From Frigoribacterium sp. PhB116 (GTDB lineage Bacteria; Actinomycetota; Actinomycetes; Actinomycetales; Microbacteriaceae): a stretch of 64,000 nt of DNA. Shown here piece after piece: positions 60,143 to 64,000 of this stretch. A program made the position numbers and the translations under genes. Under the pieces are notes generated by a model, which saw only the letters and a program-made list of their open reading frames with translations, was not told the origin of the DNA and made no database searches. The DNA lies in assembly GCF_004364285.1 (NCBI RefSeq), contig NZ_SOBE01000001.1, forward strand, positions 1,116,001-1,180,000, written 5' to 3'. The first letter of the stretch is position 1. Each line of letters begins with the position of its first letter.

Positions 60143-60775
60143 ATGCGAGTGCACGTAGCGGACCACCCCCTCATCACCCACAAGCTGACCGTGCTCCGCG
60201 ACAAGAACACGCCGTCGCCGACCTTCCGGGCCCTGACGGAGGAGCTCGTCACGCTGCTCGCCTACGAGGCGACGCGCGACGTGCGGACCTCCCCCGTCGA
60301 GATCGAGACGCCGGTCGGCCCGGCCACCGGCCTCGAGATCAGCCAGCCGCGCCCGCTGGTCGTGCCGATCCTGCGCGCTGGCCTCGGCATGCTCGAGGGC
60401 ATGACGAAGCTCGTCCCGACCGCCGAGGTCGGGTTCCTCGGCATGGTCCGCGACGAGGAGACGCTGCAGCCGACGACCTACGCCGAGCGCCTGCCCGACG
60501 ACCTCTCGAACCGCCAGTGCTTCGTGCTCGACCCGATGCTCGCGACGGGCGGCTCGCTCATCGCCGCCATCGACTACCTGCTCGACCGCGGCGCGGTCGA
60601 CGTCACCGCCGTCTGCATCCTCGCCGCCCCCGAGGGCCTCGCGGCCGTCGAGGCCGCGATGGAGGGACGCGACGTGCACGTCGTCCTCGGCGCCGTCGAC
60701 GAGAAGCTCGACGAGAACGGCTACATCGTGCCCGGGCTGGGCGACGCGGGCGACCGCCTCTACGGCCTCGCCTGA
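60143..60775 (+). CDS. upp: Uracil phosphoribosyltransferase
   Basis: Upp, 210 aa, converts uracil and PRPP to UMP in pyrimidine salvage. Signatures: [35 protein letters not shown] at the start, [12 protein letters not shown], the PRPP loop [11 protein letters not shown], and [15 protein letters not shown] at the end. Length is exactly that of the family. Transcribed divergently from tadA and closed by a cruciform-like terminator. Confidence 0.97.
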   Translation: MRVHVADHPLITHKLTVLRDKNTPSPTFRALTEELVTLLAYEATRDVRTSPVEIETPVGPATGLEISQPRPLVVPILRAGLGMLEGMTKLVPTAEVGFLGMVRDEETLQPTTYAERLPDDLSNRQCFVLDPMLATGGSLIAAIDYLLDRGAVDVTAVCILAAPEGLAAVEAAMEGRDVHVVLGAVDEKLDENGYIVPGLGDAGDRLYGLA

Positions 60776-60791
60776 GCGACCCAGCTCCTGC

Positions 60792-60855
60792 ACGACCCGA
60801 GCGCCCGATCCGGCCACGCCCTCGCGGCGTGCGCACGGATCGGGCGCTCCGTCGT
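60792..60855 (+). terminator. Terminator of upp
   Basis: A 14-bp perfect stem (GAGCGCCCGATCCG, 60799-60812, with 60836-60849), extended outward by ACGAC/GTCGT and inward by CACGCC/GGCGTG with a 5-nt loop. Confidence 0.8.
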
Positions 60856-60861
60856 GTCGCC

Positions 60862-60891
60862 TTGACACGCGTCCGGCCCCTGGCCGAGAAT
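60862..60891 (+). promoter_or_regulatory. Sigma-70-type promoter before the mini-ORF and winged-helix gene
   Basis: Consensus -35 TTGACA (60862-60867), an 18-bp spacer, -10 GAGAAT (60886-60891), then 6 nt to an ATG at 60898. Confidence 0.75.
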
Positions 60892-60897
60892 CGCTCC

Positions 60898-60996
60898 ATG
60901 ACTTCCCACGTGTTCGCTCCGACCTCCCTCGAGGCCTTCGGGAGCGCCGGCATCATGATGCCGATGCACGCGGTCATGTGTCGAATGTGTGCCTGA
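60898..60996 (+). CDS. Leaderless 32-aa ORF ending in a Met/Cys-rich stretch (candidate leader peptide)
   Basis: The ATG at 60898 lies 6 nt after the -10 box of a good promoter, so it would be the 5' end of the mRNA. The peptide begins MTSHVFAPTSLEAFGSAG and ends IMMPMHAVMCRMCA, with five Met and two Cys in the last 14 residues. I know no homologue. The shape suggests a regulatory leader peptide whose translation reports Met or Cys supply, acting on the winged-helix gene 267 nt downstream. A real small protein is the other possibility. Confidence 0.45.
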   Translation: MTSHVFAPTSLEAFGSAGIMMPMHAVMCRMCA

Positions 60997-61067
60997 CCCG
61001 GCCACACACCTCGCCGAGTCGCAGCTGCTGACACCGCCAGCTGAGCTCACGTCCCCACCCGGACGTC

Positions 61068-61192
61068 GAGTCATCGACTCCCGGACGATCCGCGTCGTCA
61101 CCCGACGCGCGTCTGGACGGTGCACCGCACCGACTGCTCGTGACGCACGGCACCATCGCCGGCGGGATCGAGCACCGACACACATCGAGCAC
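61068..61192 (+). promoter_or_regulatory. Structured leader with hairpins and a direct repeat before the winged-helix gene
   Basis: Between the mini-ORF and the ATG at 61264 lie GAGTC-ATC-GACTC (61068-61080), CGCGTCG-TCACC-CGACGCG (61091-61109) and a 9-bp direct repeat ATCGAGCAC at 61167 and 61184. The hairpins could work in attenuation; the direct repeat could be an operator of the OmpR-type protein. Both roles are inferred. Confidence 0.35.
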
Positions 61193-61263
61193 GACGCTCC
61201 TGCCCCTGGCCGCCGCCGGGCACGGAGTCGTCCTGCCGCCCTCCCGCAAGGACCCTGCCTGTC

Positions 61264-62031
61264 ATGTCCCTCATCCTCGACCGCCCCGTCACCGCAGCCC
61301 GCACCGTCTCGCCGGCTCGCACCTCCTCGACCGCTGCTCCGCTGAGCCGGACCGCAACTGCCGCCGCCGCCGCCACTGCGGCCGCACCCGCGGAGCCGGC
61401 TGCTCCCCGACCCCGCGCCCTGCCGGAGGGCACCGAGGCCCGCGGCTTCGCCCTCTACGTCGGCATCGACGAGGTCACCGCCGCCCAGACCGGCACCGAG
61501 CTCGGCGACATCGTGGCGCAGATCAAGGCCCTCGTCGCCCAGATCGCCCCGGCCGCCGAGACGCACGCCGCGGTCGCGATCGCCCCCACCGGCGCCGGCG
61601 GCCGGGACGTGGACGTCGTCCGCCTCGCCCTGCAGGACCCGTCGGCCGTCGCCGCCCGTCGCCAGGCCGCCGAGGTGGCCGAGGAGCCCGGCGCCCGCGG
61701 CGGCGTGGTCGTCGACATCTCGCGCAAGCGCGTGCTGCTCGACGGCGAGGCCGCGAACCTCACCTACAAGGAGTTCGAGCTGCTGCAGTACCTCGTGCTC
61801 CGCGAGGGCCGTACGATCGAGCGCTCCGAACTGATCGGGGGGCTCTGGGCCGACGGCGACGACGAGGTGCCGAACGAGCGCACGATCGACGTCCACGTGC
61901 GTCGCCTCCGCGCGAAGCTCGGCGCGTTCGAGGACGTCGTCCGCACCGTGCGCGGCGCTGGCTACCGCTTCGACCGGCACGCCGACGTCTCGATCCGCCA
62001 CGCGTCGACCCCCTCGCCCGACCTCTTCTAG
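61264..62031 (+). CDS. Orphan winged-helix (OmpR/PhoB-type DNA-binding domain) regulator
   Basis: A 255-aa protein with an OmpR-type winged helix at the C-terminus (about 140-238: VVVDISRKRVLLDGEAANLTYKEFELLQYLVLREG, then DDEVPNERTIDVHVRRLRAKLG and VRTVRGAGYRF). Residues 1-55 are Ala/Pro/Thr-rich and disordered. Residues 58-135 (GFALYVGIDEVTAAQTGTELGDIVAQIKALVAQIAP) form a domain that is not a normal receiver; no phosphoacceptor pattern is visible. It therefore seems not to be controlled by a kinase. AGGA lies 11 nt before the ATG. A hairpin terminator follows 8 nt after the stop. Confidence 0.87.
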   Translation: MSLILDRPVTAARTVSPARTSSTAAPLSRTATAAAAATAAAPAEPAAPRPRALPEGTEARGFALYVGIDEVTAAQTGTELGDIVAQIKALVAQIAPAAETHAAVAIAPTGAGGRDVDVVRLALQDPSAVAARRQAAEVAEEPGARGGVVVDISRKRVLLDGEAANLTYKEFELLQYLVLREGRTIERSELIGGLWADGDDEVPNERTIDVHVRRLRAKLGAFEDVVRTVRGAGYRFDRHADVSIRHASTPSPDLF

Positions 62032-62039
62032 GACCCCAG

Positions 62040-62080
62040 CACGGTCGTCCGATCGGGGTACGCGGCGGGGGACGACCGTG
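62040..62080 (+). terminator. Terminator of the winged-helix gene
   Basis: CACGGTCGTCC (62040-62050) and GGACGACCGTG (62070-62080) form an 11-bp perfect stem across 19 nt. Confidence 0.7.
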
Positions 62081-62127
62081 TGATGGGCGCTCGCGGAGAG
62101 TTCCCAGGAAAATAACGTTTCGATAAC

Positions 62128-62157
62128 TAGACGACCGTTACCTGGCCGTTATATCGT
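62128..62157 (+). promoter_or_regulatory. Promoter of a candidate small RNA
   Basis: -35 TAGACG (62128-62133), 18-bp spacer, -10 TATCGT (62152-62157), in a locally AT-rich patch (about 62108-62157) that stands out from the surrounding GC level. Confidence 0.45.
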
Positions 62158-62163
62158 GAGCGG

Positions 62164-62262
62164 GTCGAGGTCGTTTGCTGTGGCGGCCGAGGCAGGATGT
62201 GATTGCAGGACAACTCTGGTGCAAGGGAATGAAGGCCGGTCGCTCAGCGACCGGCCTTCTGT
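62164..62262 (+). ncRNA. Candidate small RNA of about 100 nt
   Basis: The segment has its own promoter-like boxes and ends at a strong hairpin (62231-62259), while the preceding gene already ended at its own terminator (62040-62080) and the next gene starts at 62359 with a separate promoter. No convincing ORF lies within. I do not recognise an Rfam family. Both ends are predictions. Confidence 0.35.
62231..62259 (+). terminator. Terminator of the candidate small RNA
   Basis: GAAGGCCGGTCGCT (62231-62244) and AGCGACCGGCCTTC (62246-62259) are exact complements; the real loop is about 5 nt, leaving a 12-bp stem, followed by TGTCGTTCC. Confidence 0.75.
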
Positions 62263-62322
62263 CGTTCCCGGAGGCGTGCGCGGCCACCGGCCCCTCGTCG
62301 GCCCCGTGTCGGCTGTCTTCCC

Positions 62323-62328
62323 TAGACT
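62323..62328 (+). promoter_or_regulatory. -10 box of marR
   Basis: TAGACT about 30 nt before the ATG at 62359, so this mRNA has a short leader with GAGGAG. Confidence 0.5.
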
Positions 62329-62358
62329 CTCGAGAGGACCGCGAGCACGAGGAGCAGC

Positions 62359-62859
62359 ATGAGCGACACAGCGGTGGCCGTCGGGGCCTGGGAGTCGCTC
62401 TTCCGGGCACAGGTCACGGTGATGCGCGAGCTCAACGCGCGCTTCCCCACCGACGAGATCTCGTTCAACGAGTACGACGTGCTGTTCAACTTGTCGAACC
62501 AGCCGGGCCGCAGCGCGCGCATCCGTGACCTCACGCGTCATCTCCTGCTCACGCAGCCGAGCATCAGCCGGCTCGTCGACCGTCTCGCCTCGCGCGGGAT
62601 CGTCGCGAAGCACAGCGACCCGGGCGACGGCCGCGGCATCATCGTGTCGATGACCGACGAGGGGTCGGCGCTCTACCGTCGCACCGCGGTCAGCCACGCC
62701 GCCGCGATCGCCGAGCGGGTCGGCGGCAGCCTCGACCACGACGAGCTCGTGGCCCTCACCGACCTCTGCACCCGGCTGCGCGCCGGGTCGTCCGGCGGCG
62801 ACCCGGAACCCGACGACGAGGGCGCCGTGTCGGCGCCCGGGACGGACGGCACCGCGTGA
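62359..62859 (+). CDS. MarR family transcriptional regulator
   Basis: A 166-aa dimeric winged-helix repressor. SFNEYDVLFNLSNQPGRSARIRDLTRHLLLTQPSISRLVDRLASRGIVAKHSDPGDGRGIIVSMTDEGSALY covers the DNA-binding domain, including the wing with the D-x-R-like GDGRG. The last 25 residues are a disordered acidic tail. The ATG at 62359 has GAGGAG 4 nt upstream. The end overlaps the photolyase gene by 4 nt (GTGA); it may control that gene and itself. Confidence 0.92.
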   Translation: MSDTAVAVGAWESLFRAQVTVMRELNARFPTDEISFNEYDVLFNLSNQPGRSARIRDLTRHLLLTQPSISRLVDRLASRGIVAKHSDPGDGRGIIVSMTDEGSALYRRTAVSHAAAIAERVGGSLDHDELVALTDLCTRLRAGSSGGDPEPDDEGAVSAPGTDGTA

Positions 62860-64000
62860 GCACCGCCTCCTCGACCACCAGCCCGACGATCGTCTGGCTG
62901 CGCGACGACCTCCGCATCGCGGACAACCCCGCGCTCGACGCCGCGGTCACCCGCGGCGGCCCCGTCGTCGTGCTCTACCTACTCGACGAGCAGTCGCCGG
63001 GCATCAGGGCGCTCGGCGGCGCCGCGCGCTGGTGGCTGCACCACAGCCTCGCCTCGCTCGACCACGACCTCCGCGAGCTCGGCGCCTCGCTGACGCTGCG
63101 CCGGGGCGCGGCGGCCACGGAGGTGCCCGCGCTCGTCGCCGAGACCGGCGCCGGCGCCGTGTCCTGGAACCGCCGCTACGGCCTCGCCGCCCGCGAGGTC
63201 GACGCGGCCCTCAAGTCAGCGCTGCACGACGACGGCGTCGACGCCCACAGCTTCCAGGGCTCGTTGATGTTCGAGCCGTGGACGGTGCAGACCGGCTCAG
63301 GCGAGCCGTTCAAGGTCTTCACCCCGTTCTGGCGCGCGTGCCTCAGCCGGCCCGAGCCGCGGGAGCCGCTCGCCGCGCCCGAGCGGCTCACGGCGCCCGA
63401 CGCGCTCCCCGCCAGCGACGACCTCGACTCCTGGCAGCTGCTGCCCACGCAGCCCGACTGGGCCGCGGGCCTCCGCGAGACGTGGACGCCGGGCGAGTCC
63501 GCCGCCCTCGACGTCCTCGAGGAGTTCGCGACCGGGCACCTCGCCGACTACGAGCAGCGGGACTTCCCCTCGCAGGAGGCGACCAGCCGTCTCTCGCCCC
63601 GCCTCCGCTGGGGCGAGGTCAGCCCGTTCCAGGTCTGGCACCGCATGCAGGCCGACCTGCCCGCCGCCTCCCGCGAACAGGCGCAGGGGTTCCTCCGCGA
63701 GCTGGTCTGGCGCGAGTTCAACCACACCGTGCTGTTCGCGAACCCGCACCTCGCGACGAAGAACTACCGGCCCGAGTTCGACGCGTTCCCGTGGGAGGAC
63801 CTCCCCGAGGCCGACCTCGACCGGTGGCGGCGGGGCACGACCGGCGTCCCGCTCGTCGACGCAGGCATGCGCCAGCTCTGGACGACGGGCTGGATGCACA
63901 ACCGCGTGCGCATGGTGACCGCGAGCTTCCTGGTCAAGAACCTGCTCGTCGACTGGCGCGTGGGCGAGGCGTGGTTCTGGGACACCCTCGTCGACGCCGA
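62856..64000 (+). CDS. phr: Deoxyribodipyrimidine photolyase, truncated by the window end
   Basis: The first 381 codons of a photolyase/cryptochrome protein; the frame is open to the window edge and about 60-90 residues are missing. An N-terminal alpha/beta domain opens TIVWLRDDLRIADNPALDAA and binds an antenna chromophore. The FAD-binding helical domain shows FLRELVWREFNHTVLFANPH and TGVPLVDAGMRQLWTTGWMHNRVRMVTASFLVKNLLVDWR, the photolyase signature. It repairs UV cyclobutane dimers with blue light. The GTG at 62856 overlaps the marR stop, so both are one operon. Confidence 0.95.
   Translation, partial: MSTASSTTSPTIVWLRDDLRIADNPALDAAVTRGGPVVVLYLLDEQSPGIRALGGAARWWLHHSLASLDHDLRELGASLTLRRGAAATEVPALVAETGAGAVSWNRRYGLAAREVDAALKSALHDDGVDAHSFQGSLMFEPWTVQTGSGEPFKVFTPFWRACLSRPEPREPLAAPERLTAPDALPASDDLDSWQLLPTQPDWAAGLRETWTPGESAALDVLEEFATGHLADYEQRDFPSQEATSRLSPRLRWGEVSPFQVWHRMQADLPAASREQAQGFLRELVWREFNHTVLFANPHLATKNYRPEFDAFPWEDLPEADLDRWRRGTTGVPLVDAGMRQLWTTGWMHNRVRMVTASFLVKNLLVDWRVGEAWFWDTLVDA

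Noticed and set aside
62156-62362. 68-codon plus-strand frame over the candidate small RNA
   Set aside because: Its GTG falls inside the -10 box, the frame crosses the terminator hairpin and reads into marR; composition is not coding-like.

Overview
This window looks like a chromosomal segment of a high-GC Gram-positive actinobacterium, most probably Microbacteriaceae (order Micrococcales). The evidence is strong GC bias in third codon positions, many GTG starts, 4-nt GTGA/ATGA gene overlaps, a NusG with a long acidic N-terminus, a short archaeal-type AspRS, a 32-residue COX24-like ribosomal protein beside a BldC-like regulator, a complete men set for menaquinone, and System II cytochrome c maturation. 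The genus cannot be fixed by reading. There is no prophage, insertion sequence, rRNA operon or CRISPR array.

Layout. 1-5854: a sugar operon on the minus strand (isomerase, Gfo/Idh oxidoreductase, binding lipoprotein, permease) divergent from a ROK regulator. 5979-9052: YqaJ-type nuclease, Pr6Pr membrane protein, quinone-type oxidoreductase with a hairpin over its ribosome binding site, GNAT acetyltransferase. 9175-12213: rplA, rplK, nusG, secE and tRNA-Trp. 12387-19472: aminotransferase, an ABC exporter plus NarL-type two-component system, then murB and two hot-dog dehydratases. 19525-24211: DUF3072 gene and a type III polyketide cluster (UbiA prenyltransferase, FAD monooxygenase, methyltransferase, type III PKS). 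24372-31962: tRNA-Met, tRNA-Thr and tRNA-Tyr, 2H phosphoesterase, aldo/keto reductase lacking a normal start codon, GH13 alpha-glucosidase, M23 peptidase, inositol-monophosphatase-like enzyme, and an AbiEi/DUF559-like gene flanked by inverted repeats. 32055-52142: YajQ, ferredoxin reductase, and a respiratory block (polyprenyl diphosphate synthase, menG, menF, menD, menA, menE, menB, menC, then ccsB-resB-ccdA-resA). 52225-64000: aspS, glutaredoxin, bS22-like protein, BldC-like regulator, potassium channel pair, proC, CDF transporter, tadA, upp, a small leader-like ORF before a winged-helix regulator, a candidate small RNA, marR, and a photolyase cut by the window end.

The genes connect in recognisable ways. 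The polyprenyl synthase and Men enzymes make menaquinone, while CcsB/ResB/CcdA/ResA mature c-type cytochromes, so the two main electron carriers of the chain are built from adjacent genes. The type III PKS cluster has the enzyme classes expected for a methylated, hydroxylated and prenylated polyketide.

A feature running through the whole window is that about 27 genes have a TAnnnT-like -10 hexamer only 6-8 nt before an ATG or GTG. This is the signature of leaderless transcription, and I used it to choose many start codons. The points I rate most worth a second look are the type III PKS cluster, the Met/Cys-ending leaderless mini-ORF at 60898, the free-standing promoter-terminator unit at 62128-62262, the hairpin masking the ribosome binding site at 7433-7472, the inverted-repeat-flanked AbiEi/DUF559 gene, and the nested palindromes at 19883-20038 and 47057-47147.
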